Origin: Lithospermum erythrorhizon
Taxonomy: Eukaryota > Streptophyta > Magnoliopsida > Boraginales > Boraginaceae
Assembly (NCBI GenBank): GCA_019722365.1
Contig: JADFUC010001160.1
Coordinates: forward strand, 231,695 to 295,694
DNA length: 64,000 nt
Reading direction: 5' to 3'
In this document: in pieces, positions 35,583-48,317 of the stretch
Layout: each line of letters opens with the position of its first letter
Position numbering within the stretch: position 1 is the stretch's first letter
Notes under the pieces: model-generated
Seen by the model: the letters and a program-made list of their open reading frames with translations, nothing else
Told to the model about the DNA's origin: nothing
Database searches by the model: none
Position numbers and translations under genes: made by a program

Positions 35583-37532
35583 TGCCATATAATATAGGGA
35601 TTATTATTGTATAATGGATTGTCTGTTGTAATTGCTACTCATTACGTTCTCAAGTCAACTTCAAAATTTTATTCTAATACATCTTGAAATCCTATTAGTT
35701 TTTAATTAATCATTAAAAAATGACAAACATACCGAACATCACTAATGCATGTTCATGATACAATATTTCTTAAATCCAACTCTAAAAGATGTTGTCTTTT
35801 TAAGGACTCACAAAGTCTCATTCCGAGCGCCGCAAACTAATGTACAATTACATATGCATACTATTAACTTCCCTCCTAACATACTCAAATTGAACCTCAA
35901 AATCCATACTTTGTCATATGAATACCTTCTCTAATAGTCAATGCTTCGATAAACGTTGCACTATCAAAATATTTCTAGTGCTTATATCAAAGTCTTGTAC
36001 ATTGAAATACAAAATATACTAATTTGAATCCCCAATTGATTTTTTCTAATGATTTTTTTCAAGTATCTTATACATAAGTATGTTATTTTCAATATTATTC
36101 TTTATTCCATAAATCATTTCAACACATTGAATCGTAGGTTTTATTATAAAAAGTGGAATAAATCAGGGCCTTGAGGTCAATACAGTTCTGTGGCTCCTAC
36201 GTGTGTGTGGGGTAGGAATAGTGTCTCGACTAATGCTAGAGGCGAGGCATATGTAATGGGGTGGTATGGCAGTATTATGCAGAATAGTATTTTTTGTTAG
36301 TGAAGTATGATTTTGTCGGCAATGAAGCTTAAGCTAGCTACTACTGACTTTACAAATGGGAGGGGGCAAAATGGTCATTTCACCCCCAACTACTACACTA
36401 TTTGGGTGTGTGGCGCAACAACTGAGCCATGGCCCCTCCTAATATTTTTTAAAAATTGACACTTTTTTAAAAATGTTTGATAATATGATGAATTTTATGT
36501 TTTGGTCTACATATACATTTAATTTTTTTAATAACAATGACTTTTTTACCTTCTGCCTTAAATCCCAAGCTCCGCCCTGCCTAATACTCTCTCCATCCAA
36601 ATATATTTGATTTCTTCAAAGTTCTTCTACATCAACCCTAGAAGGAATCATCTCCACCATTTTGTTTGTTTCTGCACTAATATTGTTTGATAAAATGCTA
36701 CATTAAGTGTTGTCTGATGTTTAAGGTTGTCAAAGTATGAGGTTAATTTTTGAATCTATTATATTGATTTTGAATATCAACACTTTGTATCATTCATATA
36801 ATTATGGAGACAAAATGAGTTGATCCAGTTATTTAAGTTTAATTCTTCCTTTAATATGCTATCTCTTTAAGATCTGTACATGATTCCCTTTTGTTTTCAT
36901 ATGTTACTTATTATACCAAGGATAGGTAGGTGTAGTTGTCAAATACAACCTTAATGGTCTAATGAAAGACAAGGTTAAGAGCATATTTGTTAAATGAAAC
37001 CTTAATGATCTGTCGGATCCATATATCAATATACATTGACAACGAGACCCAGCTTTTTTTTTTTTTACTATGGATGGGACTCTGGGAGCTAGATGTCATG
37101 GATTCAACTCCTTATAGGTAGTAGAACTGAAAACGAGGAAGAAATTAAATTGAAGGTTGCGATTTTCAGGGATTCTTGTCTTATTTAATGACTTTGTAAA
37201 AACATTAAATCTTGTATTTATCATAAAAAGACTCATTGTGGATCATCTACATACATGGAAAAGCAAATTGCTTTTAATGGAATTCTAAGCAATAAGGCTC
37301 AAGAAAATTCAGGTTTCAAGATAAGCTGGTCTCTGTTATATCCTTGAATCTTAAAGCATGATGAAGATATATTCTCTTCATATTTCTTAAAATTCTACAC
37401 ATAGTTGCCAACTTGCCATACTATTAAGAACATGGAATAATGTCGATCTCCAGTATGTTTAAAAGTGGGTAGAGGGTTCATCTAATGTTAATTAAAAAGA
37501 TTTGATCAACAAATTCAATCCTGAATATAACT
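35583..37532. other. intergenic DNA downstream of the patellin gene
   Basis: No gene recognised. A segment near 36370-36425 (cacccccaactactacactatttgggtgtgt) resembles the MITE ends at 31940 and 23985. T-tracts near 37050. Confidence 0.4.
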
Positions 37533-37543
37533 ATGAAGGCGAA

Positions 37544-37794
37544 GGTGTCCACGAGGCACATACCAGCCAGACGTCGCGCTATGATGCTTGGCCTGCAGCA
37601 TCGGCGTGGAGTTCGATCACTGGCAATGATAATTATTCTTTGAATCAGTAAATGCGCCGATGTTCTTTGGGGAGTTCACGCCTTAGGCTATCTTTGGGCG
37701 TGTGTAATAGTGGCTACGGACCCCGTCACGAGGCATCTCAGGATAACCTCCCAGCGTTGGTGATGAATTTGGCGCTTCGTTGAGCGTATCAACG
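37544..37794 (+). mobile_element. tRNA-type SINE, copy 2
   Basis: Shares with the 2918-3163 element ggagttcgatcactggcaatgat, a ggctacgga block, ttggtgatgaattt and the 3' end agcgtatcaacg. Length 251 bp against 246 bp. Flanks atgaaggcgaa (37533-37543) and atgagcgaa (37795-37803) look like an eroded target duplication. Confidence 0.65.
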
Positions 37795-37981
37795 ATGAGC
37801 GAATTTAGATTCTCGATACTATAACTACAAGTTGTTCTTCATTAAATAAAATCTCTATCTTTAGGTTGCATTGCATTGAATTACATGAAGGCGATCTTAA
37901 AAACAAAATATTTCGTATTTGTTCGTCTAACATCACAGAAAATAAGTTGGAGTTCGAGGCGACATCTTCTTATAGCATACT

Positions 37982-38291
37982 ATGATGACAGATGACGGCT
38001 CTACTTCTGGCATTTCTTCACCAAAATTGTCAGATAAGGGCAAAGCTACTGAAAATACACTCTCTCCGTTAAAGCGCCAGATGAGCCAGATGGCAATCGC
38101 TCCAGGTTCATATACTTACATGGTTTAAAATTATCTTAATCTTATCCAATGTCATAGTATTTAAGCATAGCATTCTTTCTGAGAATCATCATCAAAATAG
38201 AACTAGGATATTGTGCCTTCAAATGAGAAACACACAGGATGAAGATTCTACTGTTGCAGGAGGCCCAGAAACAACAACTTTCGATGACTGA
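37982..38291 (+). CDS. possible two-exon 51-aa protein, unknown
   Basis: Exon 37982-38105 (ATGATGACAGATGACGGC start) ends CCAG|GTTCAT; a GTTGCAG acceptor leads to 38260-38291, in frame, ending in TGA. The product would be 51 aa, Ser/Thr/Lys-rich, with SPLKRQMSQMAIAP near the middle and PETTTFDD at the end. No family recognised and no signal peptide or membrane segment. It could also be a gene fragment or chance. Confidence 0.25.
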
Positions 38292-38599
38292 AATGTCTGT
38301 AAACTAAATACACTCTAATTTCTAGATAACTTATTCGCTTTTGAAACTCTGAATTCTAGATAAGTAGATAACTTAATCGCTTTGAAACTTTGAAGTATGT
38401 AATTAGATCAGCATGATGTATGCATGATACTTGGATATGGGGATGTATTGGTATGGCAATACGAGGAGAATCTAGCTTTTGAAATTTGATCTAAGTATTG
38501 TCCCAGGTTAAGTCACGTGCTTTAAACAACCGCATCTTCGCAGATCAATTGGTGGCCTCAGTAGCTAGTAGATATGTTGAGAGTCGATATCATTAACGT

Positions 38600-39100
38600 C
38601 GTTTGGCTCAATTTCCTACTAGTTTGATTCACATCGAAGCTCGCTCGTGTCGAACCCAAGGTAACTTGACCACTTTACCTTTCCTGAAACCGGCTAAGAC
38701 ATATCTACGATGGAAATAGAAGGCTCGAAGATGATGAAGAGGAGTCATGAATACACTAACGCACAAAGCTAGGAGAGGTTATCTCGAGCTCTAAAAGTCA
38801 CTAAGCTAAGAATGCCAACTCATAAAAAGAGGCACAAAGAGGTTATTATAGCGCTATGACCTATCGCTATATAGGATTAGGTTAAGCATTAGTGGATTTG
38901 GTTGCTAAGGGTTGGGTCACATAGATTATTGGACCAACATTTCCAACAATTATAGATCGAATTGATTGTTGTCATTTGGCTCAGATCGCCTAATTAATTG
39001 ATTCTGGACAAACCAAAGTCAAATGCACCACCAATTAGTCTAAGGTGGAGATTGTTGGAAATGTTGGGCTCTCTTGCTTGAAAGCAGTTTAAGGTTTAGG
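38600..39100. other. copia LTR relics
   Basis: On the minus strand TTGTTGGAAATGTTGGTCC starts near 38951 and continues leftward with ATCCTATATAGCGATAGGT, matching LTR starts of the short copia element. On the plus strand ggtggagattgttggaaatgttggg near 39049-39073 is a purine tract plus LTR start. The two starts face away from each other about 105 bp apart. A further LTR-like fragment (cctatataatgtgataggttgttaatgtg) is at 40556-40585. Confidence 0.45.
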
Positions 39101-39401
39101 CTTTGGTTCCGGATCTTCTACTCCTCCTAGCAGTTCCACTTTTGGCACCATTAGTTCATATGTTTATACATTATCCATTGTGTGTTTACAACATTTATAT
39201 CTATGAAACAGGTAAGCATGTGATCCTGAAGGCATCGAAAGGATAGATGATCCAAAACCGATAAAATTTGACTTTATTTTTTGCTTATCAAACTTGTAAA
39301 TATTGTAAGGCTATATTTTTAAAAAATCCTTCATGAAGCTAGCATACAACACACTGACACACAAGAAAAGAAAAGAAGAAGAAGAATCTTGATGTTTTTA
39401 C

Positions 39402-39792
39402 CAAAGGTTAGCCTGAGATAACTAAATGCTCCACCAGCCACAGGAGTTTCAACAGAGAACTCAGTGTAACACAAGCAGGAGAGAAGAGCTGAAATTCCAG
39501 CAATGATATATGATATGAAAACAGAAGGCCCTGATGTTTGATGAGCAACAGTACCAGTTGTTACAAAAACTCCAACACCAAGCATTCCTCCAACACCAAA
39601 ACATATCAAATCATGCCATTTTAGTTTCCTTTTCATGTCGGCACCAGACCTTAGCCTCATTTTGTTTAGCTCTTGGTCTGGTGTCCATGTAGCTAGAGCC
39701 CTTTTCTTTAACCTGTGAGGTGTGTGAGATATGGAATGGATGAAATTAGACAAAAGGGTGGTCTTGGATGTGGTTGATTCATTAGATGGCAT
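39402..39792 (-). CDS. cationic amino-acid transporter (CAT), N-terminal exon only
   Basis: The CAT family moves basic and other amino acids across plant membranes by an APC-superfamily fold. The exon gives 130 residues: a basic N-tail, ALATWTPDQELNKMRLRSGA, KLKWHDLICFGVGGMLGVGV (first membrane helix) and an FISYIIAGISALLSCLCYTE second helix, ending YLRLTFG at a GTAAAA donor (39396-39401). A TATTTAAAT motif about 60 bp upstream could be its TATA box. A full protein has about 570-640 residues and 12-14 helices. No further CAT exon was found in the 3.7 kb downstream, which holds copia relics and a SINE, so the gene looks truncated. CAT5/CAT8-like is my best subgroup guess. Confidence 0.75.
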
Positions 39793-40599
39793 GATTGTTT
39801 TTTACTTTAGCTAATTGTTACACAAGTAGTTTGAGGCATTGGAGGCAGGATTTAAATATGCAATGCAGAGGGAATTTGACATTCCTATACTGTCATCCAT
39901 GTATATTTATTCATATATCAGTACGTAATGGCTCATTACATTACATACACTATTTATCTGTTATGGAATATGAAATAGTAGATATTATTTGCACTTCACT
40001 TTTGACATATCAATATCGATATGGTTGTTAATGTTGATGTTGATTTTGATAATATTGTATATATATTTATTTATGTACATTGGTTTTGAGTATTGTTTGT
40101 CGATTTACATTGAAATGGGGTAGTGTATAAGTGTATTGTGTACATACATTGTATTGCATTATTTAATTAATGAAGAAAACAAATCTAGTGCCTGTTTATA
40201 TATGCTTCACCTGCTGGTTGAGAAAAATAAGTATGCTACTTTTGTACGTTCTGTCTGTTATTCCCTCATTTTTAAATCAATGTATTTTCATGATTTGACT
40301 TTTTTTATATGTCATAGTATAATATTTTTTAACAGAATATAACAAAATATATTTTCCTAACATACTTTACTTAATTACGTCAACGGTCAACAATGAGTAA
40401 CATAGTTTGGTTCAAATCATAGTTGTATGTGACATAATTAAGATTTTATATAAAAGATTAAATTCTTGATATCATCTTTATAAATGGGTTAAATGTTTAG
40501 GTAAAATGTCCTGTGATCACGTCAGCACTGACGAATCCACTAATACTTAGCTAATCCTATATAATGTGATAGGTTGTTAATGTGTAAGTTTGAATCTCT
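39793..40599. other. flank between CAT exon and hAT-type DNA
   Basis: AT-rich; upstream region of the CAT exon, then a copia LTR-like fragment near 40556-40585. No gene. Confidence 0.4.
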
Positions 40600-40823
40600 T
40601 AGTAGGCGTGGCAAGCAGGCAGAACCTCGGTTCGAATTCGGCCGAATTGCGGGCCACGAGCAGCTTGCCGGTTCGTTAATAGGAAGTGGAGTCGGATGGG
40701 GGCCGAGATTGGAGCCCAGAGGCTCCGCCCGATTCAGGCCAGCTGATGAGGTGGGCTTGGCCCGAGGCCAGTTGAGCCCCTCTTAGGCCCCGCAATGCGT
40801 GGTGTGCAGATTACATATGAAGC

Positions 40824-40866
40824 GGTACCGTGCAATGCGTGGTACCGTTACATATGAAGCGGTACC
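40824..40866. repeat. GGTACC cluster, left
   Basis: Three GGTACC palindromes at 40824, 40841 and 40861, each in aagcGGTACCGt or gcgtGGTACCGt context within 43 bp. The block ttacatatgaagcggtaccgt is repeated. Confidence 0.8.
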
Positions 40867-41283
40867 GTATTATTCATACTAATAATGATGCGTTTTAAGC
40901 ATGAAGCATTGTAAATGTTAATACCTAAAATATTGTATTTTCTACTATGGCATTAATGCCGGATTCGGTAAGCCATGATGCCGCGTTTATGAAGAAAAAG
41001 TGCAATTTTTCAAACATTCCGCGACATTGAGCCATTCACCACGTTCATTCGTTTCACCGCGTTTCCTTCATTTCAAACTCAAAACACCATAAACATTTCA
41101 AGCATTCAAAACATTCCACAACATTCAAACATTCCGCATCGTTAAACTTGGAATAAAAGTATGTAAATAAAACATTGTTTAAAAGCGTGAAAAAATATCA
41201 TACATATAATATAAAAGCAAATTCGTTCGTATGTTTTAACTGACTAGTTCTTACAGCGGATTCTTGACTATAAAGGGAGGAGG

Positions 41284-43919
41284 TGTAATAACCGATTCTG
41301 AAAAAAAAAAAAATTTAAATTTTTCGGTCGTGGTGGGACCCTTGTGGGATAATATAAATAATCTCGATGATAATATTATTTAAATGGAATTTTTTGAGCC
41401 GAATTACATTTATAATTTAGTAGTTTTTTGCCATGAATATTTTATCTTTGGAATGGGTTAGGTAGGAATTTAGGAAATGCAGAATAGTAGTCACTTAGAA
41501 AGCCGAGCAGGACTCGAGTTTTTTTTAAATATCTAGTCGAGCTTATCTTCCAATTTATCATTTTGAGTTAAATGCTTCTTCCTTTTTTTCCTCATAGGGC
41601 TGATTAAGCCCACCACTTAAAAGAATTTCATTTCCATTTCTCTCTTGATTGGTGCTCAGGCTTCAGAATCGTTTGTAGAATATCGTTCTCCCATTAGATT
41701 TCTCTTGAGTTAAAGGTATGAAAGTTCAAGTCTTTTGAGATATTTCTTGGGTTTGACATGGTTGACTTTTAGTTGACTTTTCCATAATTGATTTTATGAT
41801 GAATCTTAGTTGGTTATGAGTTACGTAGCGTATATAGAGTGATTAATTAAATTGATTTAAGTCGTTTGAGGGGCGTTATGGCCGAGATTGACTTTTGAGG
41901 TTTCGTTGAAACTTTTTAGGTTGATATTTTTCTAAGACATTAAATGTGTAGGAGGTTATTTGAGGGCCTTATTATAGTTATTTTGATGTTAAATTGGTGA
42001 CTTAAAATGGAATTAAGGGAGTTATGTCGAAAAAGTGAAAATTTCAAATTGAGTTATAACGGATATTTCGGAGTATAGGTTGTTAATTATGGACCAGCTG
42101 ATTAATTAGAATGACTTATAAGTTTATTTGTAATGAGAAAGCGATAAGATGGAATTTTAAGCGGAGAATCGATTGGGTTGTGTCCGATGAGATTATAATT
42201 CGATAGTTTATCAGTCATGTTAGACCATTTGGAAATAGTTCCACTAAGAGTTGGTTATGTATCTTAGAATGCCGGTATAGTAATAGGTCTTGATTATAAT
42301 TTAAGGTGTTGTTTAGAGGCGTTGATCGTGGAAAAGGCGATTACCTTGATTGTCTTTTGTAGAAGGTTTCACGGTAGGTAGCGGAGAGGTGAGTACTTAT
42401 CTCACGGGTGTTACTTTACATACTTACCTTAAATTATTGTGAACATGTTATTGTGTTGATTATGTGAGAATGATGTACATGTCATTGTGTTATGATTATG
42501 TGAGAATGATATGATTATGTGTGATTCATTTGTGTGAGCCGTGATATGATTATGTGATTATGATACGTAGGCGTTGAAGTTGGCAAGGGTAAATGGCAGC
42601 TTGAGACTCCAGGCTTTATATTTAGAGTTTTTGTGGCCTTATCGGCCTTATGATTTCTGTGGCCCCTTGTCGGCGGTGTGTTTGACTTCTGATTGTGAGA
42701 TGTTTTAGGCGTGTGCTTGGATATTGTTTAAATTGAAATTATTTGGTTATTGAGGTGATGGTGGAGTTATGTATGACTTGAGGGTGACTTGAGTACTCGA
42801 GTTTCACCTATGTTAGGATGATTAGGGGTTAGGTGACTCTCCTTCCTTACTTGAGGATATGCGGCCGATATGTGCCTTATCGCAGTGTATAAGAGCGGTG
42901 TGCCTTATACTTAGTGTATAAGAGCGGTGTGCCTTATACTTAGTGTATAAGTGCGGTGTGCCTTATACTTAGTGTATAAGAGCGGTGTGCCTTGTACTTA
43001 GTGTATGAGTGCGATGTGCCTTATACTTTGTGTATAAGTGCGGTGTGCCTTATACTTTGTGTATAAGTGCGGTTTTGGCCTTATACTGCGGTATAAGTGC
43101 GGGGTGATTATTGATTAGTCCATTCCTGCAGGTAGACGGATTGAGCATATGCGCATTAGAGTTGGTATCTTGGGTGGGGATATATGAGAGATAGGAGGTT
43201 TGATGACTAGAGTTTTAGTCGTTGTTGAGTCTCTTGATGTCTTTCTAGAATTGTGTGCTTTACGGAAACCTTCTATTATATCTTCATGTATTATGTATGA
43301 GACTTTCTTTGGAATTATGTTGTATGACCTGATTAGATAGTCCTGGATATATGTATTTTTATTCATATTTGAATATTATATTTTTGACTGTCTCGTTCCG
43401 TATGGTAAGTTCACTTTGTGTTAAGTTTCACTAAGTTTTGGGCGGCAAACCACTTTTCGCATTGGGCGGCATTTCATTATGCGGGTTGGCAGGCGGCGAT
43501 TAGGCAAGGCACATTTGAGAGTTTTGTTCCAGTGGCTCACGTGAGCATCGAGATTGGCGGAGGATCCTCACGGTCGATTTTGATGTGTTCTCAAATTTGT
43601 TTGATTGTTGTAGTTTCCTTTTGAAGTTTAGCATAAATTTGTTGTCATTTGTATTCGGGGATACAATATGTATCATCTTTTGTAACCTTGCCGGCATTAC
43701 TTTATTTTGGGATATATTTGTGTATATATATATGGAGTTGATGCGTTTCGATATCGGTGATGGATTATAAATTTTAAAAAGCTGACCAAAACTAATTGAT
43801 AGCATTTTTGGATGAAGCAATTGTGTTTTTAAGGTCGTCCGTCGGTTTTGAGTGACTGCAGTGTTCGGGATTTATTATTTCTACTTTCGAGGCGGCGGCA
43901 CAGGGGCGGAGTCGTCACA
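41284..43919 (+). mobile_element. solo LTR, probably Ty3/gypsy
   Basis: Starts TGTAATAACCG and ends GTCGTCACA, the terminal style of large plant gypsy (chromovirus-like) LTRs. It is about 2.6 kb with no gag-pol inside. Flanked by ggagg on the left (41279-41283) and ggagg one base after the terminal CA on the right (43921-43925). Orientation is assumed from TG...CA. A single LTR with near-matching flanks implies recombination between two LTRs. Gypsy rather than copia is inferred from length and end sequence. Confidence 0.6.
42871..43104 (+). repeat. 29-bp tandem repeat inside the solo LTR
   Basis: About eight units of tgtgccttatacttagtgtataagagcgg with small changes; the last unit is shortened. 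Each unit can fold on its own because cttatac and gtataag are inverted repeats. Confidence 0.9.
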
Positions 43920-45420
43920 GGGAGGTGGGGGCGTGATGGGGAGTGCCACTACGTTGTTGAGAAAGTTTTGTGCGATCCTAGTAAGCACCCCGGACATCGG
44001 CCGTATGGATCCAATCGTTGGCCGTTTCGTTTAATTAATCCTCTCTTAGGTCGGCCCGTAGCGTATTAAGCGTCTCGGCCTTGGCCGTTCCATCATCCAA
44101 CAGCTTCCTCATAGTATCACCTCGCGCTCACAGCCAGGTTGTTCTGAGGTAAACCTCCAATTTGAGGATAAGGATAGACCTCCTCCACGTACCGCGGCTC
44201 ACAGGAACCCTTTATCGGGCCAGGAACCTGCGCCGTGTAGTTCAAGCGCCTGCTTGCACAACACTCCTCGTAGTTCTCGTAAGGTAATCAGCTTGATCTC
44301 GGCGCCATATCCCACAAGGCCAAACCTCAAACTTGGTGGGGCTTTTTTGAAATCGCCATGGCACCATTAACCTCGCGCCTCCGGCAATCTAGGGGAACTT
44401 GTTTCTCTTAACCCGACAAATGGGACGAGATGTGCCATATTGTAGGCGCCTTAGTCTTATGATGAAAAATGTGTTCGAGGATAATGTGGGGGTAGTTAAC
44501 GCTTTAAGTCCAGGCGCCCGAGTTGCGTCCATTTTATTGTCGCGCTAAGTTCGGTGGCTTTGAAACTAGTTGTAAGGAAACAAAATTCCTTGGACCGCGC
44601 CGATACAACTTCCCCGCCCGTCTAGATTGTATTTATCACATTAACTTAGGATTTTGGGCTCTACGATTATTATTAAACATATTACTTTAAATCCGTTTGG
44701 CTAGTGGCCAATTCTACTTTTAGCCCGTGAGTAGGATAATCCTACATACATTCGCCGTTACTTAAAATGCAAGCCTTGTAGTCATACAAAAATTCATTCC
44801 TAAGATCCTCTCCGTAATCATTCCTTGACACCATTAACATTAAAAGTTAATCTATCCTTAGGATAAGCCATTATCAAGTTATTTTTACGGTCCCCATGTA
44901 AGTCTTATAAAATTGGACTAAAATTTACGGATACCGTTCCGCGATTCAATGTACAAATATTTGCTAATTGGGCATTTACCAGTATTGGAATCACGAGGGA
45001 TTGCAGCTAAATTGTTTGATCGAACCTCATCGAGATAAGCACCTTATCGTGCATTTGAAACCACTTTCAACAACACCCACGGCTTCCTCGTGTTCGTCCT
45101 CACTAAAACATCTCATTATTTCCTCCTCGTATTGGGGTTCCTCCTCCCTCGATTAGGCTTTTTCCTTCTAACTTTTGATCCAACGTGATGATTGTACCCC
45201 TCTTGTCCACTTCTTTTTATTTGTTTTTTTAGAATTTGTTTTAAATTGAACAATATATTTGCAAATGGAGAGTATAAAAGAAGTTTATGGGTTGGTATGA
45301 GGCTTAATTTAAGAAATTTGAAGAGAATTTGTGGAGAGTAAGTGATGAAATTAAGTTAATAATGAGAAGAAAGTTCAAAAAATGGCGCTATTGAAACCAT
45401 CTAATATATAAGCGTGAATG
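43920..45420. other. GC-richer decayed segment inside the hAT-type region
   Basis: About 43930-44620 is noticeably richer in GC and CpG than the surroundings. Minus-strand fragments such as RLNYTAQVPGPIKGSCEPRY and EEVYPYPQIGGLPQNNLAVS read coding-like between stops near 44100-44290, but I recognise no family. At 45060-45170 the minus strand encodes acidic, Glu-rich sequence. Confidence 0.35.
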
Positions 45421-45437
45421 CAGATTTCATTTTAAAT

Positions 45438-45622
45438 GGTACCACGTTTCAACTATAAAGTTTAAGGAATTTTGAAGTTCAGCGTGGTACCGTTCATTGC
45501 GGTACCGTTTAAACCTGACGGTGGGCGTTGGTTATGAAAACGATGAGCGTTTGACACGAAGATATGCATTATGCGTTTAATAGCTTAAGCGAGTGCGGGT
45601 TAGCGAGGGAAATAGCGGTACC
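45438..45622. repeat. GGTACC cluster, middle
   Basis: GGTACC at 45438, 45486, 45501 and 45617, mostly in cgtGGTACC or gcGGTACCgt context. It lies just beyond the 3' end of the minus-strand transposase remnant. Confidence 0.75.
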
Positions 45623-45989
45623 CACGTTTAAGAAATATAACGTGGCTCGTTAATGGTGCGATAGTATGCGTTTAATTCCATTTAAAGGTATCGAAAATGT
45701 AAAAGAAACAAAATAGATATTTTATTATTGCGCCGTTCACAATTTATACTCGTGCGGGCCAGGAGATTACATTAATTTCATACATTCAATCAAAATTATA
45801 AAAACTATACAAATATAATCATCACTATTTCATGCCGGATTCTTCTTTGTTGGAGTGTATATTTCTATTGTGTTGTTCTCTTCATCTACTTCAATTTCTT
45901 CCTCATATCACTAAGATCGTGAACAAATGTTTTTCCTTTCCTTTTCCTTCATGCCGTGTATCCTTATCTTGCATCCTATGCTCAGCGGC

Positions 45990-48027
45990 CGTCCGTCCTT
46001 GATGAATACATGCTTCAATCGCGAGCTTGTAAGTCTTGACCGTCTTTGAGTGTATTGGGCTTCGCCGTGCTAAATGCGGATTCAGCAGCTATTGTAGACA
46101 TAGGTATAGAAAATATTTATTTTTGCCATCTTAGACAATACTGGAAAGCAATGCTTCATACTATGCCACTTTAATATATCAAAGGATTATTATCATTATA
46201 TTGACCCAATTCAAAGTTAGTAGTTAAATATTGAGTTAACTTTCATTTAATTGTCTTGTGGAGTGATTGGATTGAGTGTTCTTATAATAATTGTAAAACA
46301 TTCAGCCAGGTGATACGTATTGACTTAAATATCTTAACTCCTTTGTAGGTACATTAAAACGTTCATTACTAGAGGTGAAGCGCATCCATTACAACTTGAT
46401 TGATATTTCTTTAGCCATGTTATACATATCACGTTTCAATTCCATACTTTTGTTTTGAGCATGTTGAAACTCTTTAGTTCGAGATTAAAGGATACTATTA
46501 ACTTCATAATAAGTTTCACGCTAGAAATTAAAATGACTTAATTTAGCGTTAGGATCCAAGATTATACAATTGCATATGCATGTGGGATAGGATGAAAGAA
46601 ATATTTTAAAGGGGAATTTATGTCTTCCGTATTCGGGACCATATCTCCCAACAACATGACCATCTCATGTTTAGTCATATGAATGGAAAGATGCTTGATA
46701 CATTCTAAAAGCAAGATGAATATTTGGTTAAATGCGGAGTTGAAAAAACTTTAGTATAATCTTTAAATGGCTCGAAACTTAAGTAATTCATAATAATATT
46801 TCCAGATTATTATATGTGAGTGGGGGATAATATTCACCAATGGGAGCATGAATCTCACTTGGAAATATTTGTAATTTCATCCTTATACATATATGCGAAC
46901 TAGTAGATCGTAAGTAGAGTTCCATCTAGTATCCGCAATCAAAATTAATTTTTAAACTTAACCGAAGCCTCGGCCAATTTTTTATATTCATGTCTTCTAA
47001 AAATTAATTTTTAAACTTCTTTCGACCTCGACCAATTTTTATATTCATGTCTTAACCCCGCCGTACTTAACTAAGAGTGCGGCCTTCTGAATTGGTAAAA
47101 TAAACTCATCCCAAACAATGCTATTCCATCTTTAGCAACTAATTGAAGAGCATTGACATAAACATCTAACATGAAAAGTTCACTGGAAATCCAGGTTTTA
47201 ATAGGCATCTTTAATGGCTTCAATTGTCACGTTATTAGCGTGCATTATCAAATAGAGTGAAGTAATCCTATTCAAACATTTATATGTCGTTAATGGCGTC
47301 ACGGTATACCTTCGAAATTTGAATATTGTTATGTTTGCTTGATCGATCTAAAATATATAATTCTCCTTTGTAAGATCAATCATGATCAATCAATGACATA
47401 TTACATACATTATATCAAAATCCAAAAGACACCCGATATCACAAGTCACCACGGGTTTATAAAGGCAAATTCATAAGAGTTTTACCTAGAATCTTTTCAC
47501 TTTAAAATATTTAAAAACATAGTTTAAGTAAAAATGAGCCGGGGATACGTATTGCTCGGGGATTAACGACATTTTGAATCCATTTAGTGACGCCATCGTC
47601 ATGATGATTAAAAGGCGAGAACTACCGATTACAAATTTCATAGTTTGATCCTATAATGAAATACTAAAAAAGTTTTTGCGGTTTGGGTATCAATAGTTCG
47701 CTGTATGCAGCCTCGCTCTTATCTTTAGTGATCTGCGACCATAAGTGTCATGAATGACGGTTCCCCGCACACCCCGCTTTGCGTTTCGGCGTAGAAATTA
47801 ATCTTATAATTTAAGCAGATTCGCGGTTTGTTTTCCGGTCTCCATGAAAATATTTCCAAATCAAAGTTTTTCCTCTCGATAGTGATGTCAGTAGCACTGG
47901 GTGAGGAGTTAATGATAAGGTAGTTCATCCCATCGATTATCATCCTCTAAATTAACAAAATCATTGAACACATACTAACCTTTATCGCTTTGAATACTTT
48001 TTTACGAGGTTTACGTTTTGATGCCAT
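45990..48027 (-). pseudogene. hAT transposase remnant
   Basis: Minus-strand start at 48027 reads MASKRKPRKKVFKAIKVS, typical of a basic transposase N terminus. Near 46890-46945 comes DTRWNSTYDLLVRIYV, the conserved RWNSTY block of hAT transposases. Near 46010-46095 comes PMSTIAAESAFSTAKPNTLK, the hATC dimerisation block (S.S.ESAFS). Stops and frameshifts separate them; a BED zinc finger was not legible. Length and order fit a RICESLEEPER/Tam3-type transposase that has been dead for a long time. Confidence 0.75.
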
Positions 48028-48317
48028 TAATTAAGAAGAACAAATATCAAAATTTATAAAAAGTTGATAGATAATACGGATCGTAAATGGAGTAAGGTAA
48101 GATTGTTGATTAAGCCAGTTGTAACGAAAACGAGCCCAAAACCACAAGTAATGAATATTGTGATTGCTTGAGAAAGTGATTCTTACATTTCTTTGATATT
48201 GCTTAAGAATGATTTGAGTTGTGAAATGAAGGGGAGGAGTGTTGCCCCCACTTTTTATAGACCTCTTCATTTGAGTTTTGAGAATGAATGATGGTATTAA
48301 TGAGGAGTCAAAAGCAG

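Noticed and set aside
40574..40786. GC-rich 70-codon plus-strand frame at the hAT left end
   Set aside because: Lies in sub-terminal transposon DNA rich in CGG and GCC words; composition explains the open frame.
42871..43104. Regular 29-bp repeats considered as a CRISPR-like array
   Set aside because: Units are directly adjacent without unique spacers and lie inside a plant LTR.
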